Assembly (NCBI GenBank): GCA_002714805.1
Contig: PAYK01000010.1
Location: 96,238-158,331 of the forward strand
DNA from: Flavobacteriales bacterium
GTDB taxonomy: Bacteria; Bacteroidota; Bacteroidia; Flavobacteriales; UBA7312
Reading direction: 5' to 3'
Length of the DNA: 62,094 nucleotides
Part shown: piece after piece, positions 16,935-27,261 of the stretch
Position numbering within the stretch: the first letter of the stretch is position 1
Layout of the letters: each line of letters starts with the position of its first letter
Notes under the pieces: model-generated
Told to the model about the DNA's origin: nothing
Databases searched by the model: none
Seen by the model: the letters and a program-made list of their open reading frames with translations, nothing else
Program-made: the position numbers and the translations under genes

Positions 16935-19139
16935 ATGACAATCAAATCGTTTTTAAGCTGGGGCTTTTTAGCTATTAGCTTAGTCTTAAATGCCCAACAG
17001 AAAGATACATTAATTGTGCATCCCGACTTGCAAGAAGTCCACATCAATGCACTGAGAGCCACACCACAAACACCCATGTCCTACAGCAATATTGGTGCCC
17101 AACAATTGGACGAGCAAAATATAGGACAAGATATACCTTATATGTTGTCGCTAACTCCATCAGTAGTAACCACTTCAGATGCTGGAGCAGGTATTGGATA
17201 TACGGGATTTAGAATTCGTGGTAGTGACCCTACACGTATTAATGTTACCATTGATGGTATTCCTCTAAATGACCCTGAGTCTCAAGGAGTATGGTGGGTA
17301 AATATGCCTGACTTTACCTCATCCGTAGAAGATATTCAAATTCAAAGAGGCGTAGGAACATCTACTAATGGTGCTGGAGCATTTGGTGCTAGTATCAATT
17401 TAAAAACACAATCGCTGAGAGCTAAACCATACGCTACGACAAGCAATACCATAGGCTCATACAGTACACTAAAAAATAATGTAGAATTTGGTACAGGACT
17501 ACTTGCTAATAAATATACTCTAGATGGCAGGTTGTCAAGAATAAACTCTGACGGCTACATCGACCGAGCCACATCAGACTTAAAATCTCTGTATCTTTCA
17601 GGAGCTTATTTCGGAACTGACAACGTGCTTAAGTTAAGTGTAATTTCAGGTAAAGAAAAAACCTATCAAGCTTGGAATGGCGTACCTCTATCCTACCTAA
17701 ATGACGATAGCTTAAGAACTTATAACTCTTACACCTATGACAATGAAACTGATAACTATTGGCAAGACCACTATATGTTACACTACAATAAACAATTGGT
17801 AAATAGTGGAATGATCAATTTAGGCTTACATTTTACTCATGGTGAAGGCTATTACGAGCAATATAAGAATGGGCAAGACTTTGCCGATTATGGTTTAAAT
17901 AATGTAATTGTTGGGAATGATACCATTACTGAAACCGACCTCATTAGAAGAAAATGGCTAGACAATGATTTTTATGGAGCTATATTTTCTTACAACAATA
18001 GCCTCAACAAATTGGACTACACGTTAGGAGGTGGTTGGAATACTTACGATGGTAGACATTATGGCGTGGTTCGTTGGGCAGAATATGCTAGTAATAGCCA
18101 AATTGACCACATCTATTACGATAACGACGGAATAAAAACGGATTTTAATATCTACGCCAAAGGACTTTACCAATTTAATGATGATGTAACCGTTTATGCA
18201 GATTTACAACACCGTCAAATTGACTATGCTTTTTTAGGTAAAGATGAGAATGGAGCAGAACTTAACGATACAGTAAATTTTGTGTTTTTTAACCCCAAGT
18301 TTGGAGCCTACTATCAAATTGATAATAAAAACTCTGCCTTTGCCTCCTTTGCTATTGCCAACAGAGAACCAAATCGTTCGGATTTTGTTGATTCTTCGCC
18401 TAACTCTAGACCACTTCACGAAACCTTGTACGATACCGAAGTGGGCTATAAAATTCAAGGCTCTAATTTTGCTTTCTCAGCAACCGCTTACTATATGATT
18501 TATGAAAATCAATTGATACTAACTGGTAAAATTAATGACGTTGGAGCATACACTAGAGAAAATGTCGACTATAGCGAAAGAAAAGGTGTAGAATTAGAAG
18601 CTGGTATAAAAATTAGTACTAAATGGACTTGGTCTACTAATGCTACATTTAGCAAAAATATCATTGCTAACTATACCGAATATGTGGACAATTGGGACAC
18701 TTGGGGGCAAGAAAGTAAAAGCTACTCAAATACAAGCATAGCCTTTTCACCCGAAATGATATGGGCAAGTAAGCTAGACTACCAATTTAAAGATAATCTA
18801 GAGGTACAATTTATTTCTAAATATGTGGACGAGCAATTTATAGACAACACTTCAAGTGATGATCGTAAATTAGATGCTTATTTGGTTCATCACGCCAGAA
18901 TAATATGGGACATAGAAAGTAAACTGTTTAAGTTGGCAAGACTCAGCTTTCAAATCAATAACCTATTAGATGAAAAATACGTAAATAATGCTTGGGTTTA
19001 TCGTTTTAAATCGGATGGCTACGACCCTCGACCTGACGATCCATACGTTACAGCTAATAGTGAGGGATATTATGATATGGCAGGATATTTCCCTCAAGCT
19101 AAACGCAACTTCCTTGTAGGTTTAACATTAGGCTTCTAG
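16935..19139 (+). CDS. TonB-dependent outer-membrane receptor, probable thiamin uptake
   Basis: A 734-residue receptor with a signal peptide (residues 1-20, ending NAQQ). The plug domain lies at about 40-160 (GFRIRGSDPTRINVTIDGIPLNDPESQG and GTSTNGAGAFGASINL, shown here as family landmarks). A 22-strand-type barrel follows, ending in LVGLTLGF. Control by the TPP riboswitch directly upstream makes thiamin or a thiamin phosphate the likely substrate, as in described Bacteroidota thiamin receptors. A strong hairpin follows the stop. The substrate is inferred from regulation, not from the protein itself. Confidence 0.9.
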   Translation: MTIKSFLSWGFLAISLVLNAQQKDTLIVHPDLQEVHINALRATPQTPMSYSNIGAQQLDEQNIGQDIPYMLSLTPSVVTTSDAGAGIGYTGFRIRGSDPTRINVTIDGIPLNDPESQGVWWVNMPDFTSSVEDIQIQRGVGTSTNGAGAFGASINLKTQSLRAKPYATTSNTIGSYSTLKNNVEFGTGLLANKYTLDGRLSRINSDGYIDRATSDLKSLYLSGAYFGTDNVLKLSVISGKEKTYQAWNGVPLSYLNDDSLRTYNSYTYDNETDNYWQDHYMLHYNKQLVNSGMINLGLHFTHGEGYYEQYKNGQDFADYGLNNVIVGNDTITETDLIRRKWLDNDFYGAIFSYNNSLNKLDYTLGGGWNTYDGRHYGVVRWAEYASNSQIDHIYYDNDGIKTDFNIYAKGLYQFNDDVTVYADLQHRQIDYAFLGKDENGAELNDTVNFVFFNPKFGAYYQIDNKNSAFASFAIANREPNRSDFVDSSPNSRPLHETLYDTEVGYKIQGSNFAFSATAYYMIYENQLILTGKINDVGAYTRENVDYSERKGVELEAGIKISTKWTWSTNATFSKNIIANYTEYVDNWDTWGQESKSYSNTSIAFSPEMIWASKLDYQFKDNLEVQFISKYVDEQFIDNTSSDDRKLDAYLVHHARIIWDIESKLFKLARLSFQINNLLDEKYVNNAWVYRFKSDGYDPRPDDPYVTANSEGYYDMAGYFPQAKRNFLVGLTLGF

Positions 19140-19154
19140 ATCTAAATAACTAAT

Positions 19155-19193
19155 AATAAACCCCCTTTGACAGTCGTTCAAATGGGGTTTATT
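19155..19193. terminator. Bidirectional terminator between the thiamin receptor and ribF
   Basis: Arms AATAAACCCC (19155-19164) and GGGGTTTATT (19184-19193) pair perfectly, and an inner TTTGA/TCAAA pairing extends the stem. It lies between two convergent genes, is flanked by T/A runs on either side, and reaches into the ribF stop. Confidence 0.85.
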
Positions 19194-20139
19194 AAACACC
19201 GTCAAGCTTTTCATAATTTAATACAGCCTTGGCAGTAGCTTTATCTTTTTTCAACTGTATTTTTAAAGCATCGAGATTATTAAAACTAATTTCTTCTCTT
19301 ATACGCTTTATAAGGCGAACCTCAATTTGTTCTTTATAAATTAACGAATCAAAATCAAAAATATGTACTTCTATACTGTGTTTTTTGAATGTAAGACTTG
19401 GATTATTTCCAATGTTCATCATCCCTTTTAAAAGTTGTCCTTTGACCTCCACATGAACAGCATAAACACCGTCTTTAGGAATAAGTTTACTTTCATCAAC
19501 AATCTTAAGATTAGCCGTAGGAAAACCAAGTGTTCTACCAATTTTCTGACCCTCAATAACTTGTCCCTTAAAAGAATAATTGTAGCCTAAATAATTAGCT
19601 GCCAAAGATACATTTCCTAACAAAAGAGCTTGACGTATTTTTGTTGAACTTATGCTCACATTATCTATTAATTGAGCTGGAATCTCTTCAACATCAAAAC
19701 CATATATAGGGGCATAATTCTTGAGGTGTTTAAATGATCCTTCTCTATTTCTTCCGAAATGGTGATTATAACCAATAACAAGTTTATGAGTTTTAATTTC
19801 ATTAACTATTATATCTCTGACAAATTTCATAGAAGTAGTACGAGAAAAATCATTGGTAAATGGATGAATAATTAAATGGTCTATACCTGCTTTTTCTAAC
19901 AATACTATTTTTTCTTCCATAGTGTTTATTAATTGTAAATTATGATCATTGGGAAATAAAACCATTCTTGGATGAGGATAAAAAGTTAATAAAACTGTCT
20001 CTCCATTTTGGTTTTTTGCAATTTCCTTCAACCTATCAATAATTATTTGATGACCTAAATGAACTCCGTCAAAAGTTCCTGTTGTTAAAATTGGACGATA
20101 AACATTTTGGAAGTTTGAAATTGAATGATAAATCTTCAA
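19192..20139 (-). CDS. ribF: Bifunctional riboflavin kinase / FAD synthetase
   Basis: RibF phosphorylates riboflavin to FMN and adenylylates FMN to FAD. The N-terminal nucleotidyltransferase domain shows TGTFDGVHLGHQ and the later ISSTKIRQALL motif. The C-terminal kinase domain shows GQKIGRTLGFPTANL and MMNIGNNPS. The 315-residue length is standard. It is convergent with the thiamin receptor and shares its terminator. Confidence 0.96.
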   Translation of the reverse strand: MKIYHSISNFQNVYRPILTTGTFDGVHLGHQIIIDRLKEIAKNQNGETVLLTFYPHPRMVLFPNDHNLQLINTMEEKIVLLEKAGIDHLIIHPFTNDFSRTTSMKFVRDIIVNEIKTHKLVIGYNHHFGRNREGSFKHLKNYAPIYGFDVEEIPAQLIDNVSISSTKIRQALLLGNVSLAANYLGYNYSFKGQVIEGQKIGRTLGFPTANLKIVDESKLIPKDGVYAVHVEVKGQLLKGMMNIGNNPSLTFKKHSIEVHIFDFDSLIYKEQIEVRLIKRIREEISFNNLDALKIQLKKDKATAKAVLNYEKLDGV

Positions 20140-20227
20140 ATTTAAAAATATTATAATGTTAAAAGCTTGTTCAAAAGTACTAATTAATTTATTGAATAAA
20201 TCAGTACTCCAAACTAAATATTTCTTG

Positions 20228-20235
20228 TAGATTTG
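20228..20235 (+). promoter_or_regulatory. Putative -7 promoter box of atpDC
   Basis: TAGATTTG matches TAnnTTTG and lies 56 bases before the atpD ATG, leaving a leader of about 50 bases. The -33 element is weak. Confidence 0.5.
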
Positions 20236-20275
20236 CTGATACTTTTAGAGAACATATAACATTTTTTTAACATAA

Positions 20276-21799
<1,524 letters not shown>

Positions 21800-21804
21800 A
21801 AACT

Positions 21805-22041
21805 ATGCTATTAGAAATAATAACACCTGAGAAAAAAGTATTTCAAGGCGAAGTGAATTCAGTTCAATTACCCGGCGCCAACGGTAAATTTGAGGTTTTG
21901 AATAATCACGCCCCAATTATATCTACCCTAACAAAAGGCCATATAAGAGTTATTGATGACAATAACAAAACCGAACTTTATGAAATTAATGGAGGTGTTA
22001 TAGAAATGCAAAATAATAAGATTATTGTTTTAGCAGAATAA
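21805..22041 (+). CDS. atpC: F1F0 ATP synthase subunit epsilon, short form
   Basis: At 78 residues this is only the N-terminal beta-sandwich domain (LEIITPEKKVFQGEVNSVQLPGANGKF with LNNHAPIIS). The C-terminal helical hairpin used for inhibition in longer homologues is absent. A stop codon ends the frame cleanly, so this is a short subunit rather than a visible frameshift; short forms are usual in Bacteroidota. It still provides the domain that couples the rotor to the head. It is co-directional with atpD, 5 bases away. Confidence 0.92.
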   Translation: MLLEIITPEKKVFQGEVNSVQLPGANGKFEVLNNHAPIISTLTKGHIRVIDDNNKTELYEINGGVIEMQNNKIIVLAE

Positions 22042-22055
22042 AACCAACTTTTGAG

Positions 22056-22709
22056 ATGAGAAAATATTTTATATTTTGTATTTTCTTGACATCTTGCTCC
22101 TCAGATTTTGATTTGCAAAATGGCGATATTTTGTTTCAAGATTTAGATAGTTCAGAACTTTGTACAGCTATTGAATCTGTCACAAATGGATATATGCAAT
22201 CAGACTTATCTCACATAGGTTTAGTAGTTAATAAAAATCAAGAGATTTTTGTTATAGAAGCAATCCCTCCAAAAGTTATTTTAACCCCAGTAGATACTTT
22301 TCTTAACAGATCTAAAGATGATAATGGAAAACCAAAAGTAATAGTTGGTAGACTTAAACAAGAGTACAAGCATTTAATAGATAAAAGTATTAATTATTGT
22401 TTAAGCAAAGTTGGTTATGATTATGATAAAGAATTTATATTTGAAAATAACTCGTTTTATTGTGCTGAATTAATTTATAATTCTTTCGATAATGATGAAA
22501 TTTTTAAAGCAGAGCCTATGTCGTTTGAGAATCCAAATGATGAAAATATATTAAAAATTTGGGAAGAATATTATTCCAACTTAAATAAACCAATTCCGAA
22601 AAATAAATTAGGTATAAATCCTGGATTGATGTCAACATCTAATGCAATTGAAATAGTGTATATTTACGGCTATCCAAATGGATTTAAAATCGAAAAAGAT
22701 GGAAATTAA
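22056..22709 (+). CDS. YiiX/YebB-like NlpC/P60-superfamily cysteine hydrolase, lipoprotein
   Basis: A 217-residue protein with a lipobox (FLTSCSSD, lipidated Cys about 13). The fold is the permuted papain-like NlpC/P60 type: LQNGDILFQDL opens it, DLSHIGLVV carries the likely catalytic His, and FYCAELIYN carries the likely catalytic Cys. In this superfamily the order His before Cys marks the circularly permuted YiiX/YebB/LRAT-like branch. The substrate could be an amide or ester such as peptidoglycan or lipid. It overlaps the next receptor gene by 11 bases, so the pair is co-expressed. Confidence 0.8.
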   Translation: MRKYFIFCIFLTSCSSDFDLQNGDILFQDLDSSELCTAIESVTNGYMQSDLSHIGLVVNKNQEIFVIEAIPPKVILTPVDTFLNRSKDDNGKPKVIVGRLKQEYKHLIDKSINYCLSKVGYDYDKEFIFENNSFYCAELIYNSFDNDEIFKAEPMSFENPNDENILKIWEEYYSNLNKPIPKNKLGINPGLMSTSNAIEIVYIYGYPNGFKIEKDGN

Positions 22710-24588
22710 AATAACTAGACTATTAACTGTATTTGTAATATTTGTTTTTAGTAATACATCAGCACAAAGTACATTAGAGCAAGATATAGATGAAGTTACA
22801 ATAACATCAAACAGATCAAAATACAATAATGATGTAAGCATTGTATATACAGTAAATAGTGATGAAATTAAAAATACAGCTAATCAGACAATTGGTGACA
22901 TTTTAGAATTTGCTATAAACATTGACAACAGAGAACGAGGAGGACAAGGTATTCAATCAGACATTAGTATTAGAGGAGGATCTTTTGAACAAACTTTAAT
23001 TTTACTTAACGGAATTAAATTAAATGATCCACAAACTGGCCATCATAATTTAAATTTGCCCATTTCTCCTGAATTAATTGAAAGAATAGAAATATCAACA
23101 GGAGGTTCTACAAGAATTTATGGAAATTATGCATATTGTGGAGTTATCAATATTATAACCAAAACAAAAGTTTCAAATTCTGTAATTTTATCAAAAGGTC
23201 AGAACAACTTTAATCATGCAGAGTTGAATTTTAATATTGCAAATAATAAAGTCAAGCAGATTTTTCATTTACTAAATAAAGACAGCGATGGATATATAAA
23301 TGGTACTGATTACACATTAAAAAACTTTTTTTATCAAGCAAAATCTGAAATAAACAATTTAAATACAACTTTTAATGCTGGTATTAACAAAAAGAATTTT
23401 GGTGCATTTAGTTTTTATTCAACTAAATATCCAAATCAATTTGAAAAAACTAAAACAACTTTTGCATCATTAAACTTAAATAAAAAAGGAAGTCTTGGCT
23501 TCAATAATAATATTTATTGGAGATTACACGAAGATGAGTTTATTTTGTTCAGAGATAATCCATCTCTCTATCAAAATTTTCATAAAACTAGTGTTATTGG
23601 AGTTGATATTAATTTGATCAAGAAAACTAAATCTGGCACATCACTTTTTGGGGCTGAATTAATTTCTAATAATATAATTTCTAATAATCTTGGAAAAGAA
23701 TTAGATATTCCTATTTTAATAAATGGAGATGATTATTATACAAAATCAGACAATAGAATCGTAACAAATTTTTTTATTGAAAATAACTTATCAATTGACA
23801 GATTGAATATTTCAACAGGAATAATGCTTAATATAAAAACAAATTTTGAAAATGATATATTTCCAGGAATTGATTTAAGTTATAAACTTTCTGACAAAAT
23901 AAAATTTTATCTTTCTGCTAACAAATCTATGAGAACACCAAATTTTACAGAACTTTATTATTCTTCACCAACTAATCAAGGTAATGTAAACCTTGACTCA
24001 GAAAAATCAATATCAAAAGAATTCGGTGTTCAAATTAATAATGATTTTCATAATTCTTCAATCACATTATTTGAAAGAAATGGAGAAGATTTAATTGATT
24101 GGATTTTATTAGATGGCGATAGTATTTGGAGAACTCAAAATCTTAACGAAATAAAATCTTCCGGAATTGAATTAAACTCAAGAATCAATCTTAAGGAAAT
24201 TTTAAATTCAAAAATTAACCATTTTAGGATTTCAATTGCTTCAAATAAAGTAGACACTATATCCAACGGCTTTAGATCAGCCTATGTTATTGATAATCTT
24301 AAAACTAATTTTTCTTTTAGTCTTAACCACGATTTTCATAAAAATATTTCAATTGATTGGAAAGTTTCATACAAAGAAAGAATTGGTGATTATTTGGATC
24401 CAGAAGAACAAATTATTAAAAATTATGAACCATATTGGCTAACTGCAGTACGTTTGACAAAAAAAATTAATTCTAATTTCAACTTATTTTTAGATATAAA
24501 CAATTTGTTCGATGTCTACTACTCTGATTTTGGCACAATAGAACAACCCGGAAGATGGGCTAGAATTGGTCTAAAAGCAAAAATCTAA
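22699..24588 (+). CDS. TonB-dependent receptor, BtuB-like
   Basis: About 629 residues from the preferred start MEIKITRLL; a longer start at 22678 would add seven residues inside the previous gene. A signal peptide is followed by a plug domain (SDISIRGGSFEQTLILLNG, LIERIEISTGGSTRIYGNYAYCGVINIIT) and a barrel ending in a GRWARIGLKAKI strand. Plug and size resemble BtuB/ferric-siderophore receptors. No cobalamin riboswitch or other vitamin leader was seen, so the substrate is unknown. Coupling with a lipoprotein hydrolase suggests periplasmic or surface processing of the ligand, which is inference. Confidence 0.87.
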   Translation: MEIKITRLLTVFVIFVFSNTSAQSTLEQDIDEVTITSNRSKYNNDVSIVYTVNSDEIKNTANQTIGDILEFAINIDNRERGGQGIQSDISIRGGSFEQTLILLNGIKLNDPQTGHHNLNLPISPELIERIEISTGGSTRIYGNYAYCGVINIITKTKVSNSVILSKGQNNFNHAELNFNIANNKVKQIFHLLNKDSDGYINGTDYTLKNFFYQAKSEINNLNTTFNAGINKKNFGAFSFYSTKYPNQFEKTKTTFASLNLNKKGSLGFNNNIYWRLHEDEFILFRDNPSLYQNFHKTSVIGVDINLIKKTKSGTSLFGAELISNNIISNNLGKELDIPILINGDDYYTKSDNRIVTNFFIENNLSIDRLNISTGIMLNIKTNFENDIFPGIDLSYKLSDKIKFYLSANKSMRTPNFTELYYSSPTNQGNVNLDSEKSISKEFGVQINNDFHNSSITLFERNGEDLIDWILLDGDSIWRTQNLNEIKSSGIELNSRINLKEILNSKINHFRISIASNKVDTISNGFRSAYVIDNLKTNFSFSLNHDFHKNISIDWKVSYKERIGDYLDPEEQIIKNYEPYWLTAVRLTKKINSNFNLFLDINNLFDVYYSDFGTIEQPGRWARIGLKAKI

Positions 24589-24909
24589 TTATAACTTTGG
24601 ATTATTTTGATGTCTGTTTTTATCTCTTATTGATTTTAATTTTATTTTATTATCAAATGATTCTTGTAAATTTATTTTTGTTTGATTAGCAATGCATAAA
24701 ACTACAAATATTACATCAGCAAGCTCTTCACCTAAATCAGAATTATCAATTTCTTTAAATGATTGTTCGCCATACTTACGCGCCATTATTCGAGCTACTT
24801 CACCCACTTCCTCTGAGAGTATAGCCATATTAGTTAGCTCATCAAAATAGCGAACACCATATTTTTTTATCCAATCGTCTACCTGTTGTTGTAATTGTTT
24901 TATTGACAT
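24589..24909 (-). CDS. MazG-like nucleotide pyrophosphohydrolase
   Basis: A 106-residue all-alpha NTP pyrophosphatase-like protein. The metal-binding pattern is visible as LSEEVGEVARIMAR and LGEELADVIFVVLCIAN, giving the paired E-x-x-E and E-x-x-D motifs. Enzymes of this type hydrolyse non-canonical or surplus NTPs to NMP and pyrophosphate, a house-cleaning role. It overlaps dtd by 1 base and is third in an rsgA-dtd-mazG run. The stop is one base from the convergent receptor gene end. Confidence 0.9.
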   Translation of the reverse strand: MSIKQLQQQVDDWIKKYGVRYFDELTNMAILSEEVGEVARIMARKYGEQSFKEIDNSDLGEELADVIFVVLCIANQTKINLQESFDNKIKLKSIRDKNRHQNNPKL

Positions 24910-25361
24910 TATTCTTTATTTTTTGAATCAATTATTAAGGTTACAGGCCCATCATTACACAAATCAACTTGCATATTAGCGCCAAATTTTCCAGTTATAA
25001 CTTGCTTTTGAGACTCTATGCTCAAGCGTTCTACAAAGGATTCATAAAGAGGCTTAGCATCTTCTGGACGTGCCGCCTCAATAAATGAAGGTCGATTACC
25101 CTTTTTGGTTTTGGCATGTAAGGTAAATTGACTAACCAACAATATTTGTCCCTTAGTATCAATAACAGATTTGTTCATTTGATTATTTTCATCCGCAAAA
25201 ATACGGAGATTAGCTATTTTTTTACTGAGCCATACAACATCTTGTTCTTTATCCGAATGTTCTATACCTAAAAAAATAAGTAGTCCTTGCTGAATTTGGC
25301 TGTAGATTTGACCCTTTATGCATACAGAAGCTTGAGAAACACGTTGTATTACCGCTTTCAT
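24909..25361 (-). CDS. dtd: D-aminoacyl-tRNA deacylase
   Basis: Dtd removes D-amino acids (and Gly mischarged on tRNA-Ala) from tRNAs. The catalytic Ser-Gln-x-Thr motif occurs as LVSQFTLHA, and the cross-subunit Gly-cisPro motif as NDGPVTLIID near the C-terminus. RPSFIEAARPEDA is also family-typical. The 150 residues match. It overlaps rsgA by 4 bases (ATGA-type). Confidence 0.96.
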   Translation of the reverse strand: MKAVIQRVSQASVCIKGQIYSQIQQGLLIFLGIEHSDKEQDVVWLSKKIANLRIFADENNQMNKSVIDTKGQILLVSQFTLHAKTKKGNRPSFIEAARPEDAKPLYESFVERLSIESQKQVITGKFGANMQVDLCNDGPVTLIIDSKNKE

Positions 25362-26296
25362 TTTTCGTAACGATTTATTCTAAAACTTTCTTCATCTTGC
25401 TCAAGCATCTTTAGGTAGTTTTTATATCTAGAAGGTGCTATTTCACCATTTTCTAGAGCTAATTTAACGGCGCATTTAGGTTCGTTGATATGCAAACAAT
25501 TATTGAATTTACAATCTAATTTTATCTTAAAAAACTCTATAAAGTAATCAGCCAACTCATACTTATCCATTTCTATTAGCCCAAAACCTTTGACACCAGG
25601 TGTATCAATGATAGAAGCCCCAAAATCGAGATCATACATCTCAGAAAAGGTTGTAGTATGTTGTCCTTGTTGGTGATATTCAGAAATTTCTTTAGTATTA
25701 ATATTTAAATTAGGTTGAATTCTATTTAGCAATGTAGACTTACCTACTCCTGAGTGTCCAGAAATTATATTTACTTTACCTTTCATCAATTCCTTAATGT
25801 CTGATAAGTCATTATTAAGTGCACTCATAGACAAACAACGATATCCAATCTTCTCATAAATAGAACGCCTTTCTTCTAAAAGAGCTAAAGTTGCATTATC
25901 ATATAAATCAGTTTTATTGAATAGTATGACAACATCTATGCCATAAGCTCGAGCAGAGACTAAAAAACGGTCTATAAAACCAGTAGAGGTTTGAGGGCTT
26001 TTCATTGTTACGACTAATATAGCTTGGTCAATATTAGAGGCTAGAATATGTGTTTGTCTTGACAGATTCACCGATTTTCTAACAATGATATTTTTTCTTT
26101 CAAATAATTCATCAATTAGAAAAGACTCTTCTTCTTGACTGAGCAAAACTTTATCGCCGACTACAATTGGATTGGTACTTTTAATGTCTTGCATACGAAA
26201 CTTGCCCCGAATTCGGCAATTCAATAATTCCCCATCATCTGTTTTGACAATATACCAACTTCCTGTAGATTTTATAACAATACCTTGCATTGGCAC
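25358..26296 (-). CDS. rsgA: Ribosome small-subunit-dependent GTPase RsgA
   Basis: RsgA is a circularly permuted GTPase that checks late 30S maturation. Domains in order: an OB-fold (residues about 1-70), the GTPase with G4 first (FNKTD), then G1 (GHSGVGKST) and G3 (DTPGVKGFG), and a C-terminal zinc-binding region with Cys and His (LDCKFNNCLHINEPKC). The 312 residues match the family. It is first in the rsgA-dtd-mazG operon and divergent from gldA. Confidence 0.96.
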   Translation of the reverse strand: MPMQGIVIKSTGSWYIVKTDDGELLNCRIRGKFRMQDIKSTNPIVVGDKVLLSQEEESFLIDELFERKNIIVRKSVNLSRQTHILASNIDQAILVVTMKSPQTSTGFIDRFLVSARAYGIDVVILFNKTDLYDNATLALLEERRSIYEKIGYRCLSMSALNNDLSDIKELMKGKVNIISGHSGVGKSTLLNRIQPNLNINTKEISEYHQQGQHTTTFSEMYDLDFGASIIDTPGVKGFGLIEMDKYELADYFIEFFKIKLDCKFNNCLHINEPKCAVKLALENGEIAPSRYKNYLKMLEQDEESFRINRYEK

Positions 26297-26389
26297 AAAT
26301 ATACTATCTTAATTTATCAATATAATTTTGTTAGACAATTATGTCAAAATGAATAATTAAAATTAAGTCAATTGACTTATCTTCGCAAT

Positions 26390-27085
26390 ATGTCTATTGA
26401 AGTAAAAGAAGTTAGTAAGTATTATGGCGACCAAGCCGCACTTCAATCGGTTTCTTTAGAAGTTAAGAAAGGTGAAATTGTTGGCTTTTTAGGACCTAAT
26501 GGGGCAGGTAAATCTACACTAATGAAAATCATCACCACTTACATAACTGCTGATGAAGGTCAAGTGAAGGTATGCCAAGAAAATGTAAAGAAAAATCCAT
26601 TAAGTGTACGACAAAAAGTAGGCTACTTACCCGAGCATAATCCCTTGTATTTAGGAATGTATATTAAAGAATATTTGAGTTTTATTGCCGATTTATATGG
26701 CTGTTCTAAAGAAAGTTTAAATGATATAATAGAACTAACTGGACTAAGCCCAGAGCTACATAAAAAAATAGGAGAATTATCAAAAGGCTACCGGCAAAGA
26801 GTAGGTTTAGCGGGGGCATTGATGCACGATCCTGAAGTCCTTATATTAGATGAACCAACTACAGGATTAGACCCAAATCAGTTGGTAGAAATAAGAAACC
26901 TCATCAAAAATAGTGGTAAGAATAAAACTGTCATGCTTTCTACCCATATAATGCAGGAAGTAGAAAAAATGTGCAATAGAGTTATTATTATAAATAAAGG
27001 TAAAATTGTTGCCGACGAACAGCTAGAATCTCTCAAAGCTAAAAAGGAAGATTTAGAATCCTATTTTCAAAAACTTACAACCTAA
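26390..27085 (+). CDS. gldA: ABC transporter ATP-binding protein GldA
   Basis: An ABC ATPase with Walker A GPNGAGKST, signature LSKGYRQRVGLAGAL, and Walker B LILDEPTTGLD. Length (231 residues), the N-terminus MSIEVKEVSKYYGDQ and the C-terminal region match GldA of the GldA-GldF-GldG complex needed for gliding in flavobacteria. The partner genes gldF and gldG are not adjacent here, as in several Bacteroidota. The start is set at 26390 because residues before it would overlap the likely promoter box (TATCTTCG, 26378-26385). A different ABC ATPase of the same subfamily cannot be ruled out. Confidence 0.82.
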   Translation: MSIEVKEVSKYYGDQAALQSVSLEVKKGEIVGFLGPNGAGKSTLMKIITTYITADEGQVKVCQENVKKNPLSVRQKVGYLPEHNPLYLGMYIKEYLSFIADLYGCSKESLNDIIELTGLSPELHKKIGELSKGYRQRVGLAGALMHDPEVLILDEPTTGLDPNQLVEIRNLIKNSGKNKTVMLSTHIMQEVEKMCNRVIIINKGKIVADEQLESLKAKKEDLESYFQKLTT

Positions 27086-27139
27086 AATAATTTAAAATGC
27101 AAAAAGTTAATTAAATTATTTTTCTTGAAAATATTTTTC

Positions 27140-27147
27140 TAATTTTG
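27140..27147 (+). promoter_or_regulatory. Putative -7 promoter box of metK
   Basis: TAATTTTG matches TAnnTTTG and places the RNA start around 27152, immediately before the S-box-like leader elements. Confidence 0.5.
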
Positions 27148-27151
27148 CCAA

Positions 27152-27232
27152 CGACTTAACAAGTGGATAAATTTGGCTGATTGCAACCACTCCAAAAAAT
27201 GCTAAAACAGGAATGAATCGCATCGGCTATCT
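27152..27232 (+). promoter_or_regulatory. Candidate SAM riboswitch (S-box-like) leader of metK
   Basis: The leader contains in order CTTAACAAG, AGTGG (27162-27166), GATTGCAACC followed by CCACT (27187-27191), and ATGCTAAAACAGG (27200-27211). The GCAACC and GCTAA elements and their spacing resemble the SAM-I (S-box) core with a shortened third helix, and AGTGG/CCACT gives a helix joining the two halves. The location before S-adenosylmethionine synthetase supports SAM sensing. Confirmation needs a covariance-model match (RF00162 or clan). Confidence 0.6.
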
Positions 27233-27261
27233 TCACATAATTTTAAAATATATAATTTAAG

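Noticed and set aside
22699-24588. Assignment as a confirmed vitamin B12 receptor
   Set aside because: Plug similarity to BtuB is not enough; no cobalamin riboswitch or B12 genes are adjacent.
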